Of a stretch of 64,000 bases of DNA, positions 33,380-44,494 are shown piece by piece. The notes beneath the pieces are model-generated. The model had not been told where the DNA came from. It saw only the letters and a list, made by a program, of their open reading frames with translations, and did not search any database. Made by a program: the position numbers and the translations under genes. The stretch lies in contig CM061068.1 in the NCBI GenBank assembly GCA_030762895.1, positions 156,198,811-156,262,810 on the forward strand, in the 5' to 3' direction. Numbering within the stretch: position 1 is the stretch's first letter; the number at the start of each line of letters is the position of its first letter. This stretch comes from Sophora flavescens (Eukaryota > Streptophyta > Magnoliopsida > Fabales > Fabaceae).

Positions 33380-34105
33380 ATTTGACACACTTTTTCGGAC
33401 ACAAATACGACACCTGTTACCGTAGCTCACTGTAGTGCTACTGTAGCAGCACTTTTTTTTTATTTTAAATTTTGACATTTTAAAAAAAATAAAAATTTTA
33501 TTTCTAAAAAAACTCATTCACCAAATAATGAACTGAATTCACTAGATATTTGTACATGATTCACCAGATATTTGCACATACTTAACCAAAAAATTTATTT
33601 CTCAAAAAAACCTATTCACCAGATAATGAACTGAATTCACCAGATATTTATACCTGATTCACCAGATATTTGCACATACTTAACCAAAAAAATTATTTCT
33701 AAAAAAAACCATTCACCAGATAATGAACTGAATTCACGAGATATTTGTACCCGATTCACCAGATATTCGCATATACTTAACCACAATTTATTTCTCAAAA
33801 AAAACTATTCACCAGATAATGAACTGAATTCACCAGATATTTATACCGGATTCACCATATATTTGCACATACTTAATGAAAAAAATTATTTCTCAAAAAA
33901 ACTCATTCACCAGATAATGAACTGAATCCATCAGATATTTGTATCCGATTCACCAGATATTTACACATACTTAATAAAAAAATTATTTATAAAAAAAATT
34001 TAAATTAAAAAAAAAAAACCGCTATAATACTACACAATATAAGTATAGTATGTACAACACTGTTGATACGGCCTCAGTAAAAATGTGTCCGTTTAGCTTT
34101 TGTAT
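33380..34105. mobile_element. Possible MITE-like element carrying a tandem array
   Basis: CGGACACA near the left side (about 33,399) faces its inverted counterpart TGTGTCCG near the right side (about 34,085). Next to it on the left are CTGTAGTGCTACTGTAGCAGCAC stem-like repeats. Between them lies the ~97-bp tandem array. Exact termini and target duplication could not be fixed. Confidence 0.3.
33490..33990. repeat. Tandem repeat, five copies, 96-98-bp period
   Basis: ATTCACCAGATAATGAACTG (first copy ATTCACCAAATAATG) begins at 33,516, 33,614, 33,711, 33,807 and 33,905. Each unit holds two further TTCACCAGATATTTG-type motifs, an A-run and TTATTTCT. The regular spacing and small number of differences suggest recent tandem growth. 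Confidence 0.93.
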
Positions 34106-34780
34106 AGCGTATTAGATCTCTTATCTTCTTTTTTCTCTCTTTTTCTCCAATGGCTGATCCACGACTTTTTTTTTCTCTTTTTCCTTAGTTTTGTAATCTT
34201 GAGCTAAGTCGTCGTCTCTCAACAATGGAGCCAAGTCAACGTTTCTCTACTCTTCTCTTCTCTCTCTCTCTCTTCGCAATGGTAGATTAGAAAGCTTAGA
34301 TCGTTAAGCTCAAAATGGAGAAGGAGATGCCAGTGGGGCATGTCGCTTGTGCCGCGATGGTCTGGTGTGGAGGTTTGGCCATTTGGGATCACTGTTTACT
34401 TGTTTTGTAGCAACCAACCAGTTTTTCATAATCGAACCCGATTCTCCGATTCATACAATTTAGCTCCGGTTCAAGCAGTTCTGACAATTTTTCCTGGTTT
34501 TTTTTTCACCAATCCTAACCAAAGACACAGCCGTTCCCGATTCAACCGGTTGAACAAGTCGGTTTGGTTCAGTTTTCAAAACATTGATTTGAAGTGGTAG
34601 ATACAATGAAAAGAATAAGTGTTGTGTATGTGTACATAAATTGAGCAAGTGAAGTGGTGAGAGATTGTGTGGTAGCGTGTTTAGGTGTAAAAAAAACACC
34701 CATTTTGAAATATTTTAAATGTCATTTCCTCTCTCTTCTTAAATACCATGCATCCCTTCATTTTTCTCACGTTACATTAT
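34106..34780. other. AT-rich intergenic DNA with a possible hAT MITE remnant
   Basis: CT-rich stretches (34,120-34,280). From about 34,387 to 34,591 the sequence is full of CGGTT/AACCG motifs and ends TTTTCAAAACATTG, like the CAAGGT...AAAACCGG terminus of MITE M2, but no matching left end or duplication is seen. No gene found. Confidence 0.35.
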
Positions 34781-35005
34781 TGAGTTTGATCATACGACGG
34801 CAAGAAAAGAGTAAACTGAAAGATTGAGAAACTTTCATTGATCAAAGTTATATAATATTACATTCTTACAAGCTTCCTATTTATAGGAACATATTTCAAC
34901 AGCTGTCAAGCCAGCTGGAGATAACTAACTTAATAACTGATTTTAACCACCTAAACAACTCTTAACTAACTAACTAGCAAGGCTAACTAACTAGTAAGGT
35001 TGATA
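34781..35005 (-). repeat. 3' LTR of Cop1
   Basis: About 225 bp between a TGAGTTTGATC start (+ strand) and the polypurine tract AACTTGAGGGGGG (minus strand, about 35,006-35,018). It contains a TATA box. There is no second LTR for comparison, so the boundaries are approximate; the minus-strand start would be TATCAACC with TG changed to TA. Confidence 0.6.
34879..34886 (-). promoter_or_regulatory. TATA box in the Cop1 LTR
   Basis: TATAAATA in the context TTCCTATAAATAGGAAGC on the minus strand, the usual form of a copia LTR promoter. Confidence 0.6.
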
Positions 35006-35158
35006 CCCCCCTCAAGTTGGAAGATAGAGATCCATGAGTCCCAACTTGGAAATAAGAGTGGTAAAGAGAAGCTTTGGGAGTGCCTTAGTGAAGGGATCAG
35101 CAAGTTGCTCTAATGTACCAACATGGATTGATTTGAGAAATCCAGCTTGAACATACTC

Positions 35159-35740
35159 TCAGATGAAATGACAGTCAATGTCTATGTGTTTGGATCTTTC
35201 ATTACATGTTGGATTACTAGCCATTTGGATGGCTGACTTGCTATCACAGAATGTCATGACTGTTGGCACTAAGATTTCAAAGGCTCGAAGTAGTTGTCTT
35301 AGCCATAAGAGTTCAGAGGTTAGTGTAGCTAAGGCTCTGTACTCTGCTTCAGCAGAACTCCTAGCAACTGTTACCTGCTTCTTTGACTTCCAAGTAATGA
35401 GTGCATTCCCAAGATACACACAGAAGCCAATAGTGGACTTTCTAGTCACTGTGTAGCTTCCCCAATCTACATCAACATAAGCTGAAACTCTGAGATTTGA
35501 GTTAGCTGGGAACAAGAGGCCTTGACCTGGGTTCCCTTTGAGATATCTCAGCAACTGGTGAACTGCTTGAAGGTGTGGAGTTCTAGGCTTGCTCATGAAT
35601 TGACTGAGCCGATTCACTGAATATGCAATATCAGGTCTTGATATTGTGAGATACATCAATATCCCTATGAGCCTTCTGTACTGAGCAATATCAGTCAATG
35701 GATCTCCATCTACATCATTGAGAGTGATACTGGAGTCCAT
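35159..35740 (-). pseudogene. pol: Cop1 RNase H and RT C-terminal part (open, 193 codons)
   Basis: Contains the conserved copia segments YRRLIGILMYLTISRPDIAY (end of RT), FCVYLGNALITWKSKKQ, the ARSSAEAEYRAL block with its catalytic Glu, and FCDSKSAIQMASNP near the C-terminus. It ends with a TGA at 35,159. A stop or frameshift near 35,845 separates it from the upstream RT part. Confidence 0.9.
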
Positions 35741-36402
35741 GGGAACAGGGAGGGGTTTTGCTGCAGTAAAACCAGTGTCTTGTAGGAGTTGGAGAGTGTA
35801 CTTCCTCTGGCATAGATGTATCCCTTTAGAGGACCTTGCTATCTAAAGTCCTAAAAAGTACTTAAGGTCTCCAAGAATTTTAAGTTTGAAGTGTCTTTCC
35901 AACATAGTTTTGGTGTCTAGTAGCAAGGACTCATCAGGGCTTGCCACTATGATGTCATCAACATACACCAATAGCACAATCAAAGTGCTTCCAGAGCCTT
36001 TTGTGAACAGTGAGGTGTCTGCAGGGCATTGAAGAAAGCCACGCTGAATGATGGTAGAGGAGAACTTGGTGTACCATTGCCTTGATGCCTGCCTCAATCC
36101 ATATAAGGACTTGTTGAGTGTGCATACAAGGTTGGTGCTTGAACCGGGTATCCTAGTGGTAACTTCATGTACACTTCTTCATGCAAGTCCCCATTGAGGA
36201 ATGCATTATTGATGTCCAATTGCAAGAATTTCCACTGCTTTTGTGCAACAATAGACAATAGAACTCTCACTGTTGTAAGCTTGGCCACGGGTGAGAAAGT
36301 GTCAGTGAAGTCTATGCCAGCTTGTTGGGTGAAGCCTTGTGCAACAAGCCGAGCTTTGTGCCTATCCACTATCCCACCAGCTCTGTATTTGACCTTGTAC
36401 AA
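35741..36402 (-). pseudogene. pol: Cop1 reverse transcriptase, frameshifted
   Basis: The upstream frame (36,402-36,094) holds KARLVAQGFTQQAGIDFTDTFSPV and the catalytic DINNAFLNGDL block. A frameshift near 36,100-36,130, at the LYGLRQASR segment, shifts to the frame 36,097-35,843. That frame holds the YVDD catalytic box (about 35,954-35,965) and LKILGDLKYFLGL. All RT blocks are present, so only one or two mutations inactivate it. Confidence 0.9.
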
Positions 36403-37551
36403 CCATCTGCAACCAATTGGCTGTTTATCAGTTGGAAGGGTCTATACTGTCTAACTGTGATTTGCCTCAAGAGCTGCAAGTTCCTCTGCCATGGCAAGTC
36501 TCCACTCAGGGTGTTTAACTGCCTGATGGAAGAATTGTGGCTCAAAGGTATTGGAAACTTGCATGGTGTAATCTCTAAAAGTAGGACTAAGGTGGGAATA
36601 GGTGATGTGATTTTGGATTGGATAGGGGACAGTGCACAAGTAGTCCTGCAAGTATGCAGGTGGTCTAGATTGCCTATTGGATCTTCTACTAGGTTCAGGT
36701 AGGTCAATTACAGCTGGTTGAGGTTCTGGAATGGGTTGTGTAGGTTCAAGGAGAGCTGCATGGTTTGGGTTAGGTTCAGGTTCAGGCTCATTGTCTTGGT
36801 TGTAAAGTGGTGTGTCTGGCTGAGGAGGTGTTGGTGGATGTGGATCAATTTGATCAGGTATATCTAGGCTTGGGATAGGTCTAGGTATGACAGTCTCAGG
36901 TGAGGGTGACAAAACCTCATCCTGAGGTTTGGTTTTGAATGGGAATATATCCTCATGGAATGTCACATCCCTGGAGATGTGGAACTTGTGAGTGGCAATA
37001 TCATACACCTTGTACCCTTTATAGCTAGCAGGGTATCCCATGAACACACAAGAAAGAGCTGTTGGACAGAACTTTGTTCTTTGAGATGGAATGGTGGCTA
37101 TGTAGCATAGGCAACCAAAAACCCTGAGTGCACTGAAGTCAGGTTGTTGTTTGTACAACAATTCATAAGGTGTGGCTTCTTTGAGGACTATTGAAGGTGT
37201 CCTATTAATGAGAAATGCTGCAGTTGCTACACATTCACCCCAAAACTTTAGTGGCATACCAGCTTGGAAAAGTAGAGCTCTAGCCATATTCAGTAGGTGT
37301 TGGTGCTTCCTTTCCACCACCGAGTTTTGTTGAGGCCTATGGTGACATGAGAATTGATGGTGAATCCCCAATTCTTGCAGAAATTCAGTAAGTGCCAGCT
37401 CCTTGGCATTATCTGATAGAATTGCCTTAATAGTTTTGTTGAACTGTGTTTTTACAAATGCAACAAATCTCTTAAGCAATTGAGTTGCTTCTGATTTTTG
37501 TCTCATGAGATGAATCCACGTGAACCTGCTACAATCATCCACTATGGTCAA
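36403..37551 (-). CDS. pol: Cop1 integrase core and linker to RT (open, 366 codons)
   Basis: Integrase that would insert the element's cDNA. The catalytic residues are visible in order: Asp in TIVDDCSRFTW (residue 5 or 6), Asp in ILSDNAKEL (residue 47) and Glu in SVVERKHQHLL (residue 80). They are followed by LKFWGECVATAAFLINRTPS and the GYKVYDI/DVTFHEDIFPF C-terminal segment. A Pro-rich linker (PQPDTPLYNQ...) then leads to EPSRRSNRQSRPPAYLQDY and the ALEANHS segment at the RT entrance. It is one open frame between two broken neighbours, so no functional polyprotein is predicted. Confidence 0.88.
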
Positions 37552-38190
37552 GAAGTACCTCTTCCCATCATGAGTTGGTTGATGGAAAGGGCCTCACACA
37601 TCACAATGCACCAAATCAAAAGGCTCACATCTGAGAAATGATTATTTGATATGAATGGTAATCTTTTGAATTTTGACATAGGACATACATGACAAGTTGC
37701 ACTACTGTATTGCCTTGGAATGGAAAAAAGATACTTGTGTCTAAGAATGTGTAAAATGCTATCAGATAGGTGACCTAACCTATGGTGCCAAATGTTGGCA
37801 TTCTTATTTGCAACATTATTACAAACTAGAGGTGTATCAATACCATCTCTTGTTGCACTTGTTGGAAACACTGGTGCCTCAAACAAATACAATCCTTGTG
37901 ATTGTCTACCCGTGCCAATCACCTTTGAATCCTGACTGTCCTGAATTGTGAAGGTATTGGTACAAAACACAACAGAATAATGAGATTGTGTTAGTAAGGC
38001 ACTAACTGATAGTAAATTGACATGAAAAGTGGGAATGTAAAGGACATGATGGATGGTAAAACCTGATCCTAATGTGATAGAACATATATATGCCTAGTAC
38101 TTGAATTTTGGTACTATTTGGCAGAATGACTTACTTATCACATAAAGGTGAGTAGTTATGAAACAAAGGCAAGGCATGACAGATATGACC
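37552..38190 (-). pseudogene. pol: Cop1 protease end and integrase zinc-binding region
   Basis: The protease active site DSGATGH lies at about 38,165-38,190 at the end of the gag frame. After several stops comes the integrase N-terminal zinc region: HHRLGHLSD (about 37,785) and CHVCPMSK (about 37,690), giving the HHCC pattern. The frame stays recognisable although broken at about 37,590 and 38,100. Confidence 0.82.
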
Positions 38191-39127
38191 AGTAGCTCCA
38201 GAATCTGAAATCCAAGTATTGAGTTTTGAAATAGACTTAGGATAAGAAAGGGAAAAACTCATACCAATATTGTTGGAAGAGTTCAAGTGTGTGTCACCAA
38301 AATTACTGATTTGAGCCATTTGGTGTGGCAAATAGTGAATCATCTGATGATATTGCTGTGCACCCATAGGGAATTCACTAGGACTAGAACCAGATTGCTC
38401 CCCAACCTGATGAACCAAAGGAGATGAATTTGCAGACTGATTCTTCTTGTGACCTGGAGGGTGTCCATGCAACTTGAAGCACTTGTCCTTAGTGTGGCCA
38501 AAGAAACCAGAGTGTGAACATTGAGGCGTATCCTTCTTTGGTTGTTGCTTGGTTTTACCTCCATTAGCCGATTGCACAGAATAAGCCATCTGTGACTCTA
38601 AGCTTTCTTGGCCTTGACCAACTTCCCTTTGCTTTTCCTCTTGAAGAATCAAAGAGAAAGAATGAGTAACTGGTGGCAAGGGATCCATAGCCAAGATTTG
38701 ACCTCTGATGTGATTGTAACACTCATTCAAACCCATCAAGAAAGTCCAGGTGTTCTCCTTTTGGATGTATTCCAGTAAAGGCTGCACTCCACCACAATCA
38801 CAGTGATGAACTGGCGTGTATTCCCCCAATTCTTCCCAGATTGACTTGACCTTGGTGAAATATTGAACACAGACATAGAACCCTGAACACAATTGTGAAG
38901 CTCACGTTTCAACTGAAAAATCCTTGGGCCATTTCTTTGATGGAACAAAACTCGCAATTCTTTCCACATAGCAACTGCAGTAGTGGAATGAATCACACTA
39001 GCTGTTATATACTTAGAAATTGCATTTAGAATCCATGAAGCAGCCATATTATTGTTGAAAAAGAGGATCCTGTGCCTCAGGTGGAACTATCGAACCATCT
39101 ACAAAGCCTAGCTTATCCTGTGCCTCG
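38131..39127 (-). pseudogene. gag: Cop1 gag, N-terminus missing
   Basis: The capsid part (KLGFVDGSIVPPE, SWILNAISKYI, AVAMWKELRVLFHQRNGPRIFQL) runs from the break at 39,127 to about 38,740 with a stop and a frameshift. The downstream frame includes YFTKVKSIWEEL, FLMGLNECYNHIRGQIL and a zinc knuckle near 38,520. In the knuckle the second Cys of C-x2-C is Ser (TCT), which should abolish zinc binding. A protease active site closes the frame. Confidence 0.86.
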
Positions 39128-39834
39128 TGGATGTAGCTTTGGTAACACCCTGATTGGATATGTACTCCCGTGCGCTCCTCATATGATGACTCTCCATGGA
39201 GAGGTCTTGGGCCCACATACTTGCACAAGCATTATAATGATAATTAAATATGGTATAATTGGTATGATTAATGATTAATAGTTGCTATTGATGTGTGATT
39301 TTATTGCTTTACTTATATTTGTGGTTCCATGTAAATCTTTTTCTAGGCTATATTATCTTGATTATTAGATATCTTACCCTTTTCTATTGTATTTCCAGAC
39401 ATTAATTCTATATTCATCATGACGGCTGACTTTTACATTGAATGGCACTTCCATGACAGAGTCTTTCATTACAGTCAGATTTCCAGCTATTTGAGTTTTT
39501 ATGGATCAGTTGCTCTACTAATACTCCTTGAGACCATCTAGATCTTCCTCCTCTAGTTCTGGTCGGATACCCCACTGTCACTTTTTTCTGCCTTCCCATT
39601 GGCCGCTGCTCTAGATAACAGTGTATATGTAGGGATGTAGGGTTGCTAATATGGACCTTACCCACTTAGTACCCGCAAAAAGTACTCACAATGGGTAGGA
39701 CAAATACCTGCTTTATGGATATGAGTTCATGTATGAGTAATTATCCTGTAAATTTGAATGGGTTAGGTGCGGGTACGAATAGTCTAGTATCCACCCAACC
39801 CCACACCCGCACATACACATACATATATATAATG
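39128..39834. other. Left flank of Cop2, unclassified
   Basis: Begins GTAGCTTTGGTAACACCCTG, vaguely like a TGTAACACCC gypsy LTR start. From about 39,628 a stretch rich in TACCC/GGGTA motifs (GTAGGGTTGC...GGGTGCGGGTACG) resembles the sequence at 63,160-63,316 on the far side of Cop2. The two may be halves of one small element split by Cop2. No gene seen. Confidence 0.35.
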
Positions 39835-40032
39835 TGAAAATATGGAATAAACTGAATTATTATTATTGTGTTGAATTATCAATACAAGGATATACAATTT
39901 ATAGACAACAACTCATAATTACTTGCCTAGAAAAGAGTTATATTGCAGGAGATAATTCTGTCCTAATAATTAAAATTAAATAAACAAGAATATGTACAAT
40001 AATGGAAAATAAATTTGCAGTGATTCTCGACA
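39835..40032 (-). repeat. 3' LTR of Cop2
   Basis: On the + strand TGAAAATATGG...CTCGACA. Aligns over its full length with 62,620-62,817. Minus-strand ends are TG and CA. Confidence 0.9.
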
Positions 40033-40046
40033 CTCCTCCTCAAGTG
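40033..40046 (-). other. Polypurine tract of Cop2
   Basis: The minus strand reads ACTTGAGGAGGAG immediately before the TGTCGAG start of the 3' LTR, the standard copia arrangement. Confidence 0.85.
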
Positions 40047-40368
40047 AATGGATATCAATCATTCACAGCTTGTCAGTAAGATCCTGAAAGCGTTATGCGG
40101 GAAGTCCTTTAGTCAACACGTCTTCCAACTGATGTTTCGAAGGGACATATGTTGCAATTATTAGACCACCATCTAGTTTTTCTTTGTTAAAGCGTCGATC
40201 TATCTCTATGTGCTAGGTTTTGTCATGATGAATCGAATTATGAGCAATACTAATGACTGACTTGTTATCACAATACAATCTCATGGGAGTTTCATACCTT
40301 ATTCTAAGGTCATCAAGTAAAATTTTCATCCATAACAGCTCACAAACCCCTTGTGTCATAGCTCGAAA

Positions 40369-40777
40369 TTAAGCCTCAGTACTAGATCGAGCAACCACAT
40401 TATGTTTCTTACTTCTCCATGATACAAGATTCCCAACAAGAAACATACAGTACCCAAATGTTGATTTTCTGTCAATAATTGAGCCTGCATAATATGCATC
40501 AATGGACACTTCCATAGCTAGAACTCCATCCCTCTTGAAAAGCAATCCTCTTCCAGGTGTGGTTTTAAGATACTGCAGTATACGATCCATAGCTTGCAAG
40601 TGTCGTACCCTTGGATAAAGCATAAACTGGCTAACCACACTGATAGCGTAAGCTAAGTCTGGCATGGTATGTGCTAAGTATATCAACTTCCTTACCAACC
40701 TCCGACATCAAGGTTTATCAACTTTGGGGCTTTCATCATCCTTCCCCATTCTGTGATTTTGTTCAATGGGAACACCA
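40369..40777 (-). pseudogene. pol: Cop2 RNase H / RT C-terminal part
   Basis: An open frame of 109 codons holds LVRKLIYLAHTMPDLAYA, LQYLKTTPGRGLLF, DAYYAGSIIDRKSTFGYC and VARSSTEA. Upstream (to 40,777) the same gene reads TGVPIEQNHRMG with one stop. It then meets E directly, where the GTAGC duplication interrupts a GCKATGVP-like segment. Downstream of 40,369 the last RNase H block (CDNKSVISIAHN-like) is readable with stops to about 40,100. Confidence 0.85.
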
Positions 40778-40782
40778 GTAGC

Positions 40783-42624
40783 TGTTGCCTAAAAAACAGA
40801 TGCCTTAAGCTTGTGCAAGTATACACAATCGCATCAAGTAATACAAAGTAAGAAAGATTGTCCCACGGGGATTATAATGCTGCAGTAATTTCTGTTTTAG
40901 GCTATGTGCTCTTGATAGTTAGATTTGGTGACAAAAATAGTAGTGTGTACAGTGTCAGTTAAGTAAAAAGTTGTAAATGCAATGAATTAAAGAACAAGAG
41001 TTAAAAGGAATTTTAGTAACAAATATGAGAAAACAGCCTTAGGTATGCTCCTTATTAAATTAAGATTAGCTTAGTTTATGCTTTGTGTATCTTTGTAGCG
41101 TTTAACTCCAGGAAAAAGATGTTGTGTTTTCCAACACAGAAAGAGTAGGTTCATTAAACACTTTCTATTCCTAGATTCGTATTAATTACATCCTCTTCTT
41201 AATAAGCATGTTCCAGCTAGTTTAAGGACTTGAACAATTATTCCTAGTCTATTCAACATCATTTGATTTTCCAATTAATGATTTAATCCTTATCCTTTAA
41301 CTCTTTCCACTAAACTCAGTTTTTCCAAACCAAGTAAGCTTGACATTCATTCAAGTTGATCACTGTTAAATAAACAGAAATTAACGCATGTTAAAGGAAA
41401 ATGCAGAACATAGCATTGCATAAAATTCAGCTAAGCATTCATTACAACTCACATACCTAAAGCTACAACAAATTAGCTCATGTTGAGCTTAAGTAAAATA
41501 AGAAATAACAATGGAAAGAAGTTCATTACAATGGAGGACTTGCGAAAATGACAGAAATGGAGGAGGTTGAAGAAGAGAGCTATTCGGGTGCTCTTCTCTA
41601 GGTCAGACAAGAATATTTGTGATATGTCATAAAGTGTGTCCTTCCTATGGTTACAAAACCATTATATCATCTAGGGGTGTAATCGGGTCGGGTTGGTTCG
41701 GATTTGAGGGGTTTAATCATCCGAACCGATCAAATTTGATCGGTTCGGATCGGTTCGGATTTCGCAAATTTGCAACTACGGATCCGAACCGAACCGAACC
41801 GATCACAATCGGGTTGGTTCGGTTCGGATCATCGGGTTACCCTTTTTTTTTTAAAAAAAATTTACACTTAAATATTAATAAAAAATTAGAAAAATAAAAT
41901 AAAATATATATATTTAATTATTAATTATATTAAATTTATATATAATAATATATTAATATTATATAAAATAATTTAAAAATAAATATTTTAAAGGGTTCGG
42001 GTCGGTTCGGATCGGATCAGGATTTTCGGATCCGAGACCCGAACCGATCTGGTTCGGATCGGCGTTTTGAAATCCGATCCGATCCAGATGATCGAACCAA
42101 TCCACCAAAACCGGTTCGGATCGGTTCGGATCCGCCGGGTTCGCGGATCGGATCGGATCCGCTTACACCCCTAATATCATCAACCTCTCTTCTTTATTTT
42201 GGGCCAGCAATAAAGAATATTAAATAAGGACCCTGGACCATGTCCTAAAGTGTGGGAACCCTGATCCCTAGGCGTGCGCGTGGAGCCCACATCCAACCAG
42301 TACATGGCACCTGCCAGAAGAGAGAAAATGTGTCCTAATCATTTTTGTCCTCTTTTGTAGAGCTTCAAAGGTTCATTTTGCTGCAATGATCAAGAGCTCA
42401 TCAACCAACGCTTACTGTATGCTCCAGCAATGCACTGCAATTGCACACAGAAACTTCATGAGACATGTTTCAGCATTAAATATCAAAATAATTGACACAA
42501 CTTGACTTAGCTACCTATATTCACAAACTAAAGCAATTATTCACGAAAACAAACACTCTTACTCAAAGATAACAAAAATTCTAATAAAAAGGTAATTAAT
42601 AACTCTTATTTCTAAGAGTTATCA
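40783..42624 (-). repeat. 3' LTR of E, containing MITE M1
   Basis: About 1.33 kb when M1 and its duplication are removed. Starts TGTTGCCTAAAAAACAG and ends AAGAGTTATCA on the + strand. It aligns with 56,022-57,250, including the GTGCAAGTATACACAATC U5 segment and the TAAACACTTTCTATTCC block. The minus-strand polypurine tract TTTGGAGGTG follows at 42,625. Confidence 0.87.
41672..42173. mobile_element. M1: non-autonomous hAT-type MITE (502 bp)
   Basis: Terminal inverted repeats TAGGGGTGTAA / TTACACCCCTA, flanked by the perfect 8-bp duplication ATATCATC (41,664-41,671 and 42,174-42,181), the size typical of hAT elements. The interior is built of GGTTCGGATC-type repeats in both orientations and has no transposase. 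It is absent from the homologous LTR at 56,022-57,250. Confidence 0.93.
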
Positions 42625-42653
42625 CACCTCCAAACTTAACCATTGCTTGTCCT
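42625..42653 (-). other. Polypurine tract of E and start of its 3' internal region
   Basis: The + strand reads CACCTCCAAACTTAACCATTGC, the counterpart of CACCCCCAAACTTGAATCATTGG at 57,251. On the minus strand this is AAGTTTGGAGGTG just before the LTR start TGATAACTC. The sequence continues at 44,495 after solo LTR J. Confidence 0.82.
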
Positions 42654-44489
42654 TGTAATGTCATTCGTTATATTAGTAATCCAAATTAATTTTCTATAAA
42701 AACTTTAAAACATTTAAATTAAATACTTGAGTCATAGAAGTTTTCGTAATAAATTTAAGTTCGAAAAAAATATCTCGTATATTCAAAATAATTAAATAAA
42801 GTAATAGTATTAAATAAATCATTATATTAAAATGGAATAAAGCCTCATAAATATTAATTAATAAAAACCACATAATTCTTTTACAATTGTTTTTGCCTCA
42901 AAACACGGGCATCTAATAAACCCAAAAGAAATAAAGAAATAAAGATGAAATCAAGCTAATATCTTCAAGACCTTCTCAAAAAAGCGGCATCATCTATCTC
43001 AACACCTGTAAACTCTGAAAGACAACACCACTAATGAGATTTATAATTCCAGTACGCAGACACAATATTTTTAAAGGTTTTCGAAAAGATGTTGCTTTCA
43101 ACTAGTGCGGTAACCGGAAAAACAACCATGGTAATCCGTCATTTTCAAAATATTATAATTTCAAAGTATCTCAAATAATAATGTAAATAAACCACAACAC
43201 AAATAATAATAACAACAAAACACACATATGAGTGTAATGACATCTCATTGCCTCCTCTTCGTAGGAGTTCCTTTGCCTTTACCTCGCATTAGGCCAATCT
43301 GTCATCACTACGAGTTAGGCTCTTTGCCATCTCTACGAAGGAAGTATCCACAACCTTACAATGTCCAACATTGCCTTCTCCATGTAGGACGTCTTTTTGC
43401 CATCGCCTCGTATTAGGCCAATATGCCATCTCTACGAGTTAGTCCCGTTGCCATCTCTACAAGGAGGTACCCGTACTCTTGCAATAATCATTATTGCCTT
43501 CTCCTTGAGGGAGGCTCCTTGCCAGTGCCTCGCATTAGGTCAATTTGTCATCGCTACGAATTGGGCCCTTTGTCGTCTCCTCGAATGAGGTATCTCACAC
43601 GATTATCTCTCCGCATGGGAGATAACCAAACATACGCATGTTACCAAACAATCATTCCAAAATAACGTCAATACATAGCATCATGTCATATGCATTAACA
43701 TTCATCAAATTCACATCAAAACGACACTGAGGCATCATATATCACAAAAGACATACAAAATAATAATCATCAAATCATCCTACATGGAAATATTCAATCT
43801 CATGATAATTAATCACCAATAAAACATCAATTTCATTTTAAGGATGAAATCCCAAACAATACCGATTAATTTCATATTCAAACCCTTTAAAATCTATACC
43901 ATGGAAATGTAAGAAAATGAATGTTCACTTACTTATTGTAGATCTCAAAAAAAAGTATAAATATATTTTTGATTTGCGTCTCCCTACTCAGCACCACAAC
44001 TCCCTTCCTTTATTTTACCCTTCACTGTTGGCGGCACACTCTTTTCTATTTCTATCTTTAAAAGAGAAAACCTAATAATCAATAGGTTTGTTTCTTTTTT
44101 CTTTCTTTTTTTTTTATATTTATTAAGTGAAATCCTTTAGGCCTTAGCCCATATATAAGCCACTAACGTGAAGGGCTTTTGAACTAACCTTTTTTTTATA
44201 ATTATTTTTTCCTTAAGAATTCTCTTGGAATTCTCGCTAGTCTCCGGTGCTGCAACTGAGGGAGTTGGATTCGGGTTTTAAGGCCAATTTTACAATTAAA
44301 ATCTATATAATCAATTATGTAGTCCCCACCCAATTTTTTTAAAACAAGCTTTATATTTCTTTTATAATTGTTAAACAATTCCAATAAATTTTTATATTAA
44401 CAATTTTTTTTACACTAAACCTCATAACAACTTAATCTTTTTATTAAAAAGACTATATTAAAATTATATTGGAATTTTAGGACGTTATA
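42654..44489 (-). mobile_element. Solo LTR J (1.8 kb) inside E
   Basis: On the minus strand starts TATAACGTCC (TG changed to TA) and ends GACATTACA. It interrupts the E sequence TTGTCCT/CAAGTAATG, seen uninterrupted at about 57,272. Flanks are GTCCT (42,649-42,653) and ATCCT (44,490-44,494), a 5-bp duplication with one mismatch. It contains a three-copy tandem array and no coding region. The TGTAACGTCC form of the terminus suggests a gypsy family distinct from A-D. Confidence 0.78.
43248..43610. repeat. Tandem array, three copies of ~122 bp, in solo LTR J
   Basis: ATTGCCT(C/T)CTC begins at 43,248, 43,370 and 43,493. Each unit continues with GCATTAGGCCAAT-like and CTACGAGTTAGG-like blocks and is much more GC-rich than the rest of J. 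Confidence 0.88.
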
Positions 44490-44494
44490 ATCCT

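Larger units (their letters stand above)
34781..39127 (-). mobile_element. Cop1: Ty1/copia element truncated at its 5' end
   Basis: On the minus strand: gag, protease, integrase, RT and RNase H in copia order, then a polypurine tract and a 3' LTR. The 5' LTR and the start of gag are missing beyond 39,127. At the break a 12-base block (ATCCTGTGCCTC, + strand) occurs twice, at 39,068 and 39,116. Coding is broken by few stops and frameshifts and one 366-codon integrase frame is intact, so it is younger or less mutated than element A. Confidence 0.88.

Noticed and set aside
33490..33990. CRISPR-like regular spacing
   Set aside because: The whole unit repeats, not a short repeat with unique spacers, and the genome is a plant's.
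35159..40698. Cop1 and the RNase H at 40.4 kb as one copia element
   Set aside because: Both regions encode their own RNase H and have separate 3' LTR and polypurine-tract sequences; the latter belongs with the RT at 58.6 kb.
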